Of a stretch of DNA of 64,000 nucleotides, positions 45,596 to 57,931 are shown one piece after another. Within the stretch, counting starts at the first letter, position 1. Every line of letters starts with the position of its first letter. The DNA is from Lindgomyces ingoldianus. Taxonomy: Eukaryota; Ascomycota; Dothideomycetes; Pleosporales; Lindgomycetaceae. The notes under the pieces are model-generated. The model worked only from the letters and a program-made list of their open reading frames with translations, ran no database searches and had not been told where the DNA came from. Made by a program: the position numbers and the translations under genes. The stretch spans positions 458,666-522,665 of the forward strand of contig NW_022985163.1 in the NCBI RefSeq assembly GCF_010093535.1, in the 5' to 3' direction.

Positions 45596-45879
45596 TATAC
45601 TCTTTAGCTACTAATTTTTTTTAAAAAAACTACTAAACCTAAAGTTATATCTTTAAATTATAAAAGTGTAAAAATAGCTATAGCATAAAAAGCCTTATAA
45701 TACATGTAAGGTAGAAAATAAAAAGGTAAGTAAGTGTAACTATAAGGTATAAAATATAAATATATAGTGCTAATAACTTTATAAAAAAGACTTATATAAT
45801 AGTAAATTTAAGCTATAAGCTTTTTTTTTACTTTATAAGTAACTACTTTTTCTACTTATTTACTTAAAAATTTAGATAG

Positions 45880-46159
45880 TGTCTGTACGCAGCAGCAGCG
45901 TCGCGGCCTGGATACAAACGATCGCGCACGAGCAGGATCACGTATCTATGTCACATGATGCTTGTGCGCGAACCTCTGTGCGCAAACATCTAGATATCCC
46001 CCTTTTCCTCTATACAAAGGAAAGATAAGAGTAATAGAACTAGAAATATATTACTCTTACTTTACCTACTTTATATGCTGTGCACACTATACACTACTCT
46101 TACTTTTACTACTTAAGTGCTTATACTATAAGCAGCTAGCTATTAGAGCCTATTTAATA
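45880..46159 (+). repeat. 5' LTR of the 45.9-53.4 kb Copia element
   Basis: 280 bp. Outer end clean (CGTCGCGGCCTGGATAC, GATCGCGCACGAG); inner end RIPed (CCTATTTAATA). Confidence 0.92.
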
Positions 46160-49100
46160 CTAATTAGTAGTTAATTTAATTAACTATAAATTAGTAAAAG
46201 TAATAATAAAGTACTTATACTTTATAAGGTACTTTATTTTATTACTTATTCTTTAGAAAGAGTAATAGTAGAGTACTTATACTTTATAAGGTACTTTATT
46301 TAGTTACTTATTTCTTAAAATAGTAGATTAATCCTTTACATTATATAGTAAGCTCTGCTACTATATAAAGCAAAAAGAAGATAGTGTAAGACGCACACTA
46401 AAGCTACTAAAGCTGCATAACTTAGTAGCTAGATAATAGCATATTAATCTTTTACATTATACAGCAAGCTCTGCTACTGTACAAAGTAAAGAAGAGATAG
46501 TGTAAGGCGCACACTAAAGCTATTAAAGCTGCACAACCTAGCAGCTAGATAATAGCAGTACCTGTGTAATTTACTAAAAAAGTAATTAACTATACTATTA
46601 TAATAAAATCTTATTAGTAACTAATAACTTTATATAATAATAAAAAAAATAAAAAATAATTTTTATTATATAAATAACTTATAAAGGACATAGGGATATT
46701 AGAGGCAACACTATAAAATAAGACTAGCCTAGAGTACTAGAATAACAAGATTAACATATTAAAAGCTCTAATAAGCTTATAAACTTAATTATACATAAGT
46801 TATATAATTACTAATTTATATATAATAACTTAAAAAAGCGCTACTTTTCTAAGTGTGTACATAAAAGATTTTAAAAAATAGACACTATAAGACTTCTTAG
46901 CACTTAGCTGCATGTTTAAAAAGAAGCTTATATAAGTGCTAAAGAATAAAGAAATTACACTATAGCTAGGCACTAAAGGTACCTAAGCCTAGAAGCTGTA
47001 TAATATAGCATAAAGGAAAGTAATTACACTAAAAAGGCTTTATATGTAACCCTTATTACTATATAAGGCTCTGCATAAAAGCAGACTAAACATAATGCTG
47101 CTATTAACACTAAATATACTAGCATTACCTACTTTTACACCTTAGCTAGCACTACACTAATCACTGTACAAACAATACATGCCACTCTACCTAACGCCTG
47201 CTCCACACCCTTAATTGTACACACCACTGCCTGCAGTAGTGTATGCACTACTAATACCACCTGCACAATCTATACTACATTACAGCCTGTACAAACTTCT
47301 ACTCTAAAGGGAAACTACTAAAAAAAAACTTCTAGCAAATAAGATTATATAATTTTAAAAAGCATAAAAAAAATAATAACTATATAAGTTAACTATATAA
47401 CATTTTTATAAATAAAATAAAGATCTTTATTAATTTATGTTAATAGCTAGATATTTAGAAAACTTAGTACATAGACATCTTTCTAAATATTCTAAAAGGT
47501 TAGGTAAATATATACTATATGTATAACATAGGCCTTAGATATAACTAGAAGCATTTATATAACACCTTAAGCAGTTACTTTAACACTAATGTAAACTATA
47601 GCTAGTACTAGACAGACTAGATAATAATAACTTTTATATAATACTAATAAAAAAACTTTAATAAAAGTTTATATAAAGCTTTTAAAACAATAATTAATAA
47701 GCTTATACTTATATAAAGGGCACTAAGAACAAAATTTTAAAAGAATGTTTTACTACACATTACTATTATATAAGCCTGTTAAGAATAACTAAAACTAGAA
47801 CATGCTATATTTACTATTAAGCTTTTATGTAAAGCCTTATTTAGTAACTTATAGGCATTACTTTAAGTTACTATAAACTAAAGGGTAAACTAATACCTCT
47901 AGAAACTGCCTAATGTATACTACATAGACTACTAATATAACTCTGCATAATAAGAGTCTGCACAACAAGAAGAAAGCTTCCCTCTATGTAAAAAAAGACA
48001 ACATAGAAGATCTCTATCTAGGTTTAAGCTATAATCTAAAGATAACTGCACACAGATAAAGAAGTGCTTTATTTGCTATAAGAAAAAATATTAGTTATTA
48101 AACTACCCTTATAATAACTATACATAAGCAAAGAACTAGTATGTTGCCTTATATAAAAATTTCTATAATAAGACCTTATTATATAAAGCTATTACTTTAT
48201 ACATCTAAGACTTTAAAAGTTACCCTAAGAAAAAAAATAATTTACATAATATAAAAAAAATAAAATAAAAAAGTAAGAATGCTAAAAAAGCTATTAACTA
48301 CTTTACCTCTACTACTTATTTACACTATGCAACAGAAGAGGACATCTACAGCATTAAACCTAAGAAATATGCTAAGTAGTTTATCCTTAATAACTAATAC
48401 TGTACAGTATACTAAGGTAAACTATAAAACATAGGCGCAGTAAAGATCTCTACTATTAGCAAGTTTTAACTTAAGGTGTATATATAAAAAAACTTATATA
48501 TAGAAATTAATTAAACACTTAGCTAAACAGATATTAGCTTTAAAAGCTAGACACTAAAGGGATTAATTAGTACTATATAAATCTAGAACTTAATTAGTCT
48601 AGTTACATACTATATTCTAGAGACTTTAACACTATTTTTACTATTACTAGCAAATGCTAACTAACTTAGGGCATACTTTAATAACATTTTAAATGTTATT
48701 ATACATAAAAACAAAACTACTATACTTATTATATAAAAATAAAGACACTTTTTTTTAATGTTAGTAAGAAAAAATTTATGTTTTTCTTTACTAAATTAAA
48801 ACTTTACTGCCTCTACTGCTAATTTAGACACCTCTGCATAAAGAGACTTTAAAAGATGCTAACTAGCGCTAGCTATAACATTAATGCTGCAGTGTTAGAA
48901 AAGATTAAAAAGTTCTACTACCTCTGCTAATTATATAACTAGGCCTTATAAAAATTTAAGTTTATAATTAAAAATAACACCTACTTTAACTATAAAGTTA
49001 TTATTAATGTTATATAAATTAATAATAAAAATATCTTATATGTTATTAATGCAGACATATTATTTTAGGCTGCTACATTTCTAAAATCTATGTCTATATA

Positions 49101-50973
49101 AGATACCTAGAATGCACTGTGCAAATGCTAGATTAACACTTATTAAGAACCTCTAGACTATATTATGTATAACTTTAGTATAAACTTTGCTTTAAAGGAT
49201 TTTTAAGCTTATGCAAAGATTATAAAAGCTATATGCAGGCAGATGCCTATAGAAGCACATTAGGCAGTTAAAAAAGTTAAGCATGTGCACACACCTCTTT
49301 AATAAGTGTTTAACATCCTAAAGACTAAGCTAGGTAACTGTATAGATAATAAGGCTATCTTGTAGATAGCAGTTAAGGCTCTAAACAACACAGCTAGCCT
49401 ACACAGTCTAGTACCCACACTGCTAGTCTTTAGAGCATACCTAAGAATTAACCTAAACTTTCTACTATTACTAGACATTATTACATAAGCAAGTGCTATA
49501 TAAAAGGTAATAAAGATACTTTAAAAAAACTATATAAAAGTAAACATTAATTATATAATTAACACTTATAATAGCTTTATAACATATAAAGTTCTTAACT
49601 TCTCTCTTAGCTTAGAGATTATAGCATAAAAGAAGAAAAAAGGCTAGACTAGCCTATACAAGATTAAAAGCATTAAAGAGAGAGATGTTATTATTAAGAA
49701 AAAAAATAGCCTACTAAAGCTTTAATATACGCAGGTTAAACTATACTATAAAGAAAAAAAAGAAAGACAACCTACTTATAATAGATAACCTAGATAAACT
49801 AATCCTTATATAAAAAGATCTTTTAAAAAAAAGAAAGAAAAAATAGCTTTATAAAAATGTTATAAAAGTAGAACTAAAGCCTACTATAGACTAAGCCCCT
49901 TAAGATAGTAATGCTACACTAGTGCAAAAGAAAGATATAGATACTAGAAAAAGTAAAAAGTAAAGGAAACTTGCATAAAGTCTAGACTAGGTATTTCTAA
50001 CCTAGAAGAAAAAGGATAATTAAGCCTTGTCTATTAAGCTTTATATAGATAGTGTAATTACTACACTTAGAAAACTATTTAAAAAATTAAACTACATAGA
50101 GATAGACACTCTAATTACTAATAGCACTTTTAAAGTTATAGTATATAACTTAATAAAGCATAAAAGTTAGATTTTTAACCTTTGCTTTATATAAGAAGTA
50201 AAGGGTAAAACAACTTAACTATATAAGAAATCCTGCCTAGTGTTTGCTAGCTACTTAGATAAAAAGAAAAGAGAAATTCTTACTTAGTTACTAACTATCT
50301 AGAGGATAAGCTAGAGACTACTTCTAGCTATAAGAGTAAGCCTAAGAGCTATGTACAGAATGCATTTTAAACTATGTAATATTACATAAGCATACATCTA
50401 ATTAATAGATAAGCTTATGCGCACGCTGTACACAAAGCTACTAAAGGAGATGCGCTAGAGCTTTCTACTAAATATAATACTCTAGGTTGTACAACTCTTG
50501 TATAGAGCTACTAAATTAGGACTGTATTAGTTTAAGATATACTATAACTACTATAAAAAAAAGCTGCGCATGTATATCTTTTTATATAACCTCTACCTTT
50601 TAATTACTAATAAAGAAGAGCACACCTTTAGTATTACTAGCCTATAAATAGATAACACTTTAAGCATTATAATAAAGAATTTTACACAAAGAGAAAAGAA
50701 AAAACTATAGAAGGCAAAGTTCTATATAAAGAGTAAGACTATTCTAGTAAAGAAGCAGCCTATTAAGTTTAATAGTAAAAAGATTAAGCTTACACATAAC
50801 ATAGTAGTCTTTACTTAAAAGAGATAAGTAAGCTACCTTTATATAATTAACCTAAAAAACAAGAATGCTGCATAATAATATGTTAAGTAATGTGTAAAAG
50901 GGGCATACATTACATCTATGTGTTAACTAGAGGCAGCATTTAACTTATCTATTACTGCACAAACTATAGACCC

Positions 50974-51291
50974 TGTTATAATTGTGCACAAGTAAGGTTA
51001 TAGAGCTTCACAGAGGTCTAGTTTAATTACTACGTGAGGTATTATAGTAGGTACAAGACGTTGTGTGAGGAACAGGAAGGTTTAGGAGGAAATTAGTAAT
51101 TAAATACTTAGCTTAGAAGTCTAAGCGCTTTAGGTATAAATTAAGCCTGTTCTAGGTTTAGTTAGTGTTAAGGCAGTTTATGCTTAAGTTTATGTCTGTA
51201 TTATGTTGTGTTTATGTTAGACGTGCACTAATAATACTCTAGTACGCGTCTAATACAGTTATGTCTAGGATCTAGGGAGAATACTGTAACA
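50974..51291. mobile_element. Solo LTR inserted in the Copia RT/RNase H region
   Basis: 318 bp, TGTTATAATTG..ATACTGTAACA, flanked by perfect GACCC (50969-50973 and 51292-51296). The Copia reading frame breaks at its left edge and resumes at its right edge in a coherent RNase H relic, confirming a clean insertion. A third LTR family, lightly mutated. Confidence 0.82.
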
Positions 51292-52620
51292 GACCCTTTG
51301 TATAATAATATTAACACACTTAACACATAAATCTAATAGCAGATAGATAATAGTAAGCACAGTCTTACCTTTCTACTATTATAGCTTAATTATGCAAAGC
51401 TATTTATTTTTATAAATAGATTATTTACTAATAATAAAAACTTTAGCTTATAGCTAGGATTTTTAATTATATTAAGTAATAAAAACTATATAAAGTAAAG
51501 TAACTACTTTAAAATACTAGGCAACATTATACACTAGAATTCTACTAAGTGTAAAAAAGTAACTAGAAGTGTCTTTACTAGTAAACTATATAAAATAGTT
51601 AAAAAGTTTAATAATGTAATTACACTTAGTATAACTTTATAGTAAATTATATAAACACTTAAACTACTACTAATTCTAGTAGTAATTTACATAGATTTAA
51701 GGTTTTTATATAATTACTTTATTAAGCTAAGCACTACTAGTAAAAAGTAACTTATAATTAACATTATATTACTTTATAAATTATATAAGAAGAGGGAAAT
51801 TACTAAAATAAAGTAAATTAATAGTAAAAATAACTTAGTAAATGTATATATAAAGAAAACACTAAACTAGGCTTTTTAATTATTAGTCCTAACTAACTAC
51901 CTCTCTGTCTAGATAGAAGCATCTGTAGACTAGCTAGATCTTATGCGCAAAAATGCTCTAAACTAACTAGACTAATAACACCTTTATATAAAGCTTATCT
52001 TTTTTATTTTTTTTATTATACACACTTATTTTTCTTATTATAAGATTAGAAGAAAAGGATATATAAAAAAGATAGTCTATTTATTTAGTATATAGAAAAA
52101 GAAAAAGCTACCACCCCTTACATATAGTAGTTATAATGCAGACTACAGCTCTACTATATGCATAAGGTGTAGGCATTAGCCTAAAAGTTAGCTAACATAT
52201 AACACTTAATAAAAAAAAAGGCACTAGTAGTGCTACTATAATAATAAGTATATAAAGTTACTAAGACCTAACTATAACTTTAAACTAGAACTATATAAAA
52301 GTACCTCTTATAATACATAACTTTTACTGCTTATAGCTGCAGATTAGTGCTAGTAGGTAAAATAATATTAATATTATAAAATAGTAAAGCTGCTATATGC
52401 TACTTTTTAGCCTATCTATAATTAGCATTTTATATAAGAAAAAAGTAGAAAAGCTAAAAAATTTATATATTTATACTAAAACACTAAATAAACTACTAAT
52501 TAGTAGTAAAACTAGTTAAAAGGGTAACATAGATGCGCCCTAGGCTGCTAGACTATATAAGGACGTTAAAGACGCCTGCACTAACAGCGCTAGAGGTAGA
52601 GAAGAAAGGCTAGAGAGACA

Positions 52621-52675
<55 letters not shown>
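52621..52675 (+). repeat. (TC)11(TG)16 compound microsatellite
   Basis: An uninterrupted TC run passes directly into TG, inside the 3' part of the Copia element. Confidence 0.97.
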
Positions 52676-52677
<2 letters not shown>

Positions 52678-53120
52678 GTAGGAGTATCTGTTACTATTAG
52701 CACTATATAAAAAAAGAAAAGAGCTAGGGAATAGTATAGTAAGGCTTAAAAAGTAAAGAATAAAAAAAAGAAAGTAAAAAAAAAAAAAAACTTTATTATA
52801 TACACCTTCTTACACACCTGCCTATATAAAGATTCTACACTATTTTAGCATAAAACTTTATATAAAATAGTTTATACACTACTAAATTACTTATAAAGTA
52901 AGCGCATAAAGGCTAAATAATAATAGCTTAAAACACTTTACACTATTTATAAAGCTATTTATATAGTGTAACTAGCCTATTTTAATGTACAGCATTACTA
53001 AGGCAAGTTTTAATAAATAAGGTAAAGTAAAAGCAGAACATAATTAAATAAACCTACATAGATAAAAAAAAAGTAACATGTACAGAAAGTAACTTTTTAG
53101 ATAAAAAAAAAAGTTGCTAG

Positions 53121-53400
53121 TGTCTGTACACAGCAGCAGCATTGCAGCCTAGATATAAATAATTGCGCATAAGTAGGATTACATATCTATGTTATATAAT
53201 GCTTATGTGTAAACCTTTATGTGTAAACATCTAGATATCCCTCTTTTCCTTTGTACAGAGGAAAGATAAGAGTAATAAAACTAAAAACATGTTGCCCTTA
53301 CTTTACCTACTTTGTACGCTGTGCACACTGTACACTACTCTTACTCTTGCTACTTAAGTGCTTATACTATAAGCAGCTAGCTGTCAGAGCCTATTCAACA
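53121..53400 (+). repeat. 3' LTR of the 45.9-53.4 kb Copia element
   Basis: 280 bp. Inner end RIPed (CATTGCAGCCTAGATAT); outer end clean (GTCAGAGCCTATTCAACA). Confidence 0.92.
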
Positions 53401-53552
53401 GATAGTAAATAATTTATATAGTACATCTAAACATGTTTTAAATATAATTTTAGTTACTTCTATGTTTTTGTCTATGTAGAATATTTATAGCTTTTGTTTA
53501 AGTTTTAGTCTATATTAGGGCTAAGATTAATTTCCTTAACGTTAGTTTTAGT

Positions 53553-53755
53553 TTAGACCAGTCCTTAACCAGTCCTAAACTAGCTTCAAACCAGTCCTAA
53601 ACTAGCTGTAAACCAGTCCTAGACTAGTTATAAACCAGTCTTAGACTAGCTGTAAACTAGTTCCAGACTAACTGTAAACCAGTCCTAGACTAGCTGTAAA
53701 CCAGTTCTAGACTAACTGTGAATCAGTCCTAGACTGGTTATGAAGCAGTTTTAAA
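53553..53755 (+). repeat. 22-bp tandem repeat, about nine units
   Basis: Imperfect units of the type AAACCAGTCCTAGACTAGCTGT just outside the Copia 3' LTR. Unit differences are mostly transitions. Confidence 0.85.
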
Positions 53756-54120
53756 CACGTTCAATTAAAGAAGAGATAGTTATATCAAATTCTGTATATT
53801 CGATAGTTAGAGCTAGGCCAGACTCATTCCCTACTAAAGCCTGTTTGCAGTGACGTCCTAAGGTCATCCACCCCACCCATAAAGAGATGTTAAAAAGGGG
53901 AATCTTATGCTAATGCCCTACAGACGCTATATAAACTTAATAAAATGTAAATCTAGCAACCTTCTTAACTTATTTTATAACAATTAAAGTGCTCCTAATA
54001 ACAAAATGCACAAAGAAAATAAGAAAAAGAAAGGGTGTTTGCCTAGCCTAGCATTATAATAATGCAGCTATAATAGGGTTTAGAACACTATTAAGTAATA
54101 ATGTAATCTGCTTAATATAA

Positions 54121-54127
54121 ATTATTG

Positions 54128-54168
<41 letters not shown>

Positions 54169-54193
54169 GTTGTTATTATTTTTATTATTATTC
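54121..54193 (+). repeat. (ATT)n trinucleotide repeat
   Basis: About 20 units with a few TTG interruptions. Confidence 0.95.
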
Positions 54194-54432
54194 TGCTTCT
54201 TATTTCCCTTCTCTTTTTATGCAGCAAGGAATTTCTGTTAATTCTTCTACTTAGTAAAAAAGGGGTTTACATTATTAAAGGCATTAATAAGTTTACAGCT
54301 TAAATTGCAGGTAACACACTTAAAAGCTGCAGTAAATTAGTATTAAACACTATCTAAAAAAAATTAAATGTAGATACTTACACTTTTAAGGCTTAATCTT
54401 TTTACTATTTTTATTAACACTGTTACTGCTAA

Positions 54433-55317
54433 TTAGCTGTTTACTGCAGTGCTTATATAGAGCATTCTTAACTGCATTAAATTCTTAGAATTAAGCAATG
54501 CAGAGGACAGCAGCAGAGTTAATTGCCTATAGAATGCCTTTTAAACGCTATTAAAAGGCTATCTAAACATAATAGAATATAAAATACTTACAGCTGTAAC
54601 ACTATCTAGCTTCTTACCCTTTTTAACAGTGTAAACAAGCAGCCTTAGTGTACTACTATTATAGTTAGAAGTTACAAGGCAGTTAGTGTGTAACTACATT
54701 AGGTTAGGGACAACTTATAAACGTAATTAGAACAGGTATTAAACCTTAGGGAATACATAGATGCGCCACTTTGCTATCTTACAGTTACAAGTAATATAAG
54801 AATTATCCTTGTTAGCCTGCTTCTAGGCAGCCTTGCTACTCTTTAATTTACACTAAAGTATTAGCTAATAAGATTAGATCTTTTTATAATAAAAATAATA
54901 TACATTACATACCTTAGCACTTTTAACAAGGTCTTAAGAGTTTGTTCTATCCTTCTTTAAAAAGTTACTAGAGCTAGGGAGCTGTATAAGGTTAAAGACT
55001 GTTACTAAAACATAATTAAATAGTGTTACATACGCTATAGAAGGTTATGTTTAAGGTAAGAGAGAAGTATGTTGCAGAAGCGCTAAAATAGTTTCTGTGC
55101 ATAGTGTTGTAATACTTTTTAAGTTTATTATTTAGACTAGGCATAGCAGCGTAGAGCTTCTTTATTAGACTCTTGTAGTATTCTAATATATATTAGGACG
55201 TGATCTAAACGCGATCTAAACAGGATCTAAGCCATATGCAATACTAACCTTAGATAGATAGTTAATCTTCTTTAGCTATCTTTCCACCTTTGCTATCCTT
55301 GTGCTAGCAGGAGACAT
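54433..55317 (-). pseudogene. Five-exon RIPed gene relic, unknown family
   Basis: From an ATG at 55317 five pieces join in phase 0: 55317-55249 (MSPASTRIAKVER..), 54981-54913 (LPSSSNFLKKDRTNS..), 54840-54745 (QANKDNSYITCNCKIAKW), 54693-54592 (LHTNCLVTSNYNSSTLRLLV) and 54537-54433. The first four are 69, 69, 96 and 102 nt, all multiples of three, and each junction has a GTTAGT/GTATGT/GTTTAA/GTAAGT-type donor and an AG acceptor. Three in-frame stops (TAG, TAA, TAG) sit where CAG or CAA would fit, so RIP or similar C-to-T change can explain them. The protein would be about 145 residues, basic and helical. I recognise no family. Chance is unlikely for four phased introns but cannot be excluded. 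Confidence 0.4.
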
Positions 55318-56009
55318 ATTAGTGATTAGAGTAAGCTGTCTTAATGTAATTAATAAGCTAATTATAGTTAAGATACACTTACTATAGCTTATAAGAATAT
55401 AATCTAGACATATTTAGATTCTAATTAATACTTACCCTACAAATTTATTCTAAGGCGTTATAAGAAGTGTATTTAATGCAACACACCCTCTTGTAAACCT
55501 TAACATAGACAAACTTTATAGTATGGCTATTTGCCTTACAAACTTGTTAGAAACACAATTAGAACCTCTATAAAATAGGTAATATTTAGCCTACCTCCTC
55601 TATCTGTTTAATCTTAAATTTAAGGTTAAATTTGTTGCAAGGAATTTAGATTTGTTAGCAGCACATTAGCACGTAGCGCTCCATTTTAATCTACTAAACA
55701 CGTTAGAAACGCTATGTAATCAGGATTAGAATACAATTCTTACACATCCAATTGCCTAATTTAGGAACGTCGGTTCTTAGTGCTGCCCTGACGACATGGT
55801 GGTCGCTGCAAGTGAGAACAATTCGGCGGTGAGTTGAGAGAAGGGCTCAGGAGTAGTTAGCAAGTGCCTTAGGCTAAAAAGGTGTCAACCCTGCTAAAAC
55901 AAGTTTAGTATATAGAGAGGGTTAGAGTAAAAGTGAGAGAGGTTTGGTACGAGAAATTTTAATTGGGCCCGTGCGCAGCTAAGCGAGGCCGAGGAGCAGC
56001 CGATTTGAC
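55318..56009. other. Right edge of the AT-rich block
   Basis: AT-rich to about 55740, then an abrupt return to balanced composition. No gene seen. Confidence 0.55.
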
Positions 56010-57192
56010 TTATTGGTGCATGAACTCTATAGTCTCCTCATCCTCAACGTACCTTGCTTCATCACCTGACGTAATCTCTTCGGGAGGTGTTTCCGAGCGT
56101 TTCCTCTTTTTGACCTCACGGGCAAAAGAATGCTTGCCTAGCGATTGCGCTCGCCGTGCTTTGCTCTCCGCCGCAGCAAGATATTGGCAGAGCTGTGTCC
56201 CAGAGATGCAAATTTCTGTATCTTCATCTCCCATCTCGTCCTGTGCAAGTTCTTCATAGGTGAAATCGCTGAGGCGGAGCCGTAGGCCTGGGTAGTCGAC
56301 GGGGTTTCCTTCATCGTCACGGAAAGCCTAGTAAGAAAGTTAGAACATCAGGGTCGTGTCAGCGTTATGAGGATTTAGTCTACCTCATCCGCGGCCTCTT
56401 CAACAGCTCGCAATTCAGACCCATCAGCAGTATCAAACAGTCGTGGTCGCCATATCGATAACGTTGCTTTGCGTGACCCCTTCTTGCCATACTCTATATC
56501 CAGGCCGACAACAGCTCGTACGCTAGCGTCTGAATCTAGAAGATAATTTTCGGCTAACCGGCCTAGGCGCGTCTTCTTCTGCGAGTATGCGACTTCGATA
56601 ATGACACCCGGATATTGTGCATCGTCATGCCAGAATGACGCATCTGGTTCGTACTTCGATTTGCTGGATGAAGCGTTAGTAGCAAACTGTATTTCAGTCG
56701 ATCGGGCCGGTCGCACTTTCTGCGCGAATTGAGCCTTCCTGCCTGACCCGTCACGTATCGCTTTCAGCTGGGTCCGAATCGCATCCTCCACTTCATCAAT
56801 GAAGAGCTCGTGTACCCCAGTAGGCATGCGAACGACTAGTCTACGCTTGTCTCCGTCGTAGTCATACCTGCCAAAGTCCTCTGTCAGCCGTGGTCATCGC
56901 GGTTTCTAAAGTCCACTCACCGTATCTTGTCTTTCACGTACCCCGCAAGCACATCGTCTTGCTGGAGCGTACGCTCTATCTCGTCGTACTCTCCTTGTGC
57001 AAGCTGAAACTCTATCCACGTGCCTTGCTTGATGTTCCTTCCCGCTTGAATGTGTCTGAGGAACGCGATGACACGAAGGGCCCCCGCAAAAGGCTTCTTG
57101 TCGGTCAGCGGAGGCGTCAAAGGCTCGTTTGTAAAACTTGAGGGCGGCGTGAGGTGTTGATGCTGCGTTACATCCGCTTGCGATATCGACAT
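56010..57192 (-). CDS. PD-(D/E)XK-nuclease-like protein of a repeated fungal family
   Basis: Three exons (57192-56921, 56867-56384, 56327-56010) with 53- and 56-nt introns give 357 residues. The middle holds a restriction-endonuclease-like core: YEPDASFWHDDAQYPGVIIE, then VAYSQKKTRLGRLAENYLL and VVGLDIEYG, much like the Uma2-type PD-(D/E)XK fold, in which Asp of PD and Glu of IIEVA would bind metal. The usual Lys is replaced by Ala (EVA), so catalysis is uncertain. The N-terminus is Pro/Thr-rich; the C-terminus is basic then acidic with KKRKR. I recall similar proteins as multi-copy hypothetical genes in fungal accessory DNA. Unlike its left neighbours it shows no RIP and has intact frames, so it is young or protected. 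Its role is unknown; a mobile-element or conflict-system nuclease is a guess. Confidence 0.75.
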
Positions 57193-57931
57193 AGCCGTAC
57201 ACTATGCTGCATCGTGAGGTCGTTCGATAAATGCCCGCTGTCGCGCCAACTGACAGATCGTCCAAAGGCTGGGCGCTTTGGTTGACTTAGCAACAACGCC
57301 ACGCGTCTCGCTCAGCAAATGTGGCTGCAGTCAATGACGCCAAGCGCTGACTCATGAGATAAGGTCCAATTAGCTGCACTAGTGTCACGTGCCGCTATAC
57401 TACGGATAGCACCTTGTGGATCAAGACTGGAGCGGATATAATTCAACTCTGGATAGCTGTGATCACCCGATATTTGGGGTGCCCTTTCAGATCCATTAAG
57501 CCAGTTCTCCGCTAGGCGCTGGCCTCAAGTCACTTGCATCGGAAATCGAGGTTTCGCGGCGAGAAGCAGGCGGCAAAGCCCAGCGACAAACGCTGTGTAC
57601 GCCATTGCATGTAGCGATAATGCTGTGTTATACTATCAGCCTTCAACAGCCAGTCAATGTGTAGCACGTGTACAACCCCGCATCTTCTCGTCTGTCTTCT
57701 TAAGCCTCCCACTATGCGAACTGATTTAAGTCAAGAGTTTAACTTCCCTATTCCTTACTTTGCAGAAGTCACCAGATATCTATTAGGCACAAATAAAGAA
57801 GGGCAAGAAGGGGCGAGCTGCACTGGAGCCTCCTCCTCTGGAAATAGATTACCCCCAAGAAAGTCAGGTATACGACGGGCTTGGGTTTGAGGCAGCTCTT
57901 GAGCCTCAATATGAAGTAAGGCCCATCTTGA
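57193..57931. other. Accessory intergenic region
   Basis: Balanced composition. Several short coding-looking pieces (for example a Pro/Glu-rich frame at about 57800-57960) do not assemble into a gene; they may be gene fragments. Confidence 0.45.

Larger units (their letters stand above)
45880..53400 (+). mobile_element. Copia (Ty1) LTR retrotransposon, full length, RIPed
   Basis: 280-bp LTRs at 45880-46159 and 53121-53400, both flanked by GATAG (45875-45879 and 53401-53405). Plus-strand relics: a Pro-rich gag start near 47090-47300; the 3' end of reverse transcriptase at about 50755-50985 (KKQPIKFNSKKIKLTH, GAYITSMC, LEAAFNLSITAQTIDP); and, after an inserted solo LTR, RNase H from about 51292 (DPLYNNINTLN, QIDNS). 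All frames are full of TAG/TAA, so it cannot be active. Confidence 0.9.
53401..54432. other. Gene-poor stretch with simple repeats
   Basis: Holds the 22-bp tandem repeat and the ATT repeat. The part at about 53770-53950 is less AT-rich and keeps CpG, but I see no gene in it. Confidence 0.5.

Noticed and set aside
45962..46174. 70-codon plus-strand frame
   Set aside because: It lies within the Copia 5' LTR and is an incidental frame in the long terminal repeat.
22936..55750. Centromere or telomere-proximal DNA
   Set aside because: No telomeric repeats are seen, and conserved genes resume on both sides; a RIPed transposon block is enough. A centromere cannot be excluded but has no positive evidence.
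22936..55750. CRISPR arrays, tRNA or rRNA genes
   Set aside because: None recognised; tandem repeats found here are a microsatellite, an ATT run and a 22-bp array without spacers.
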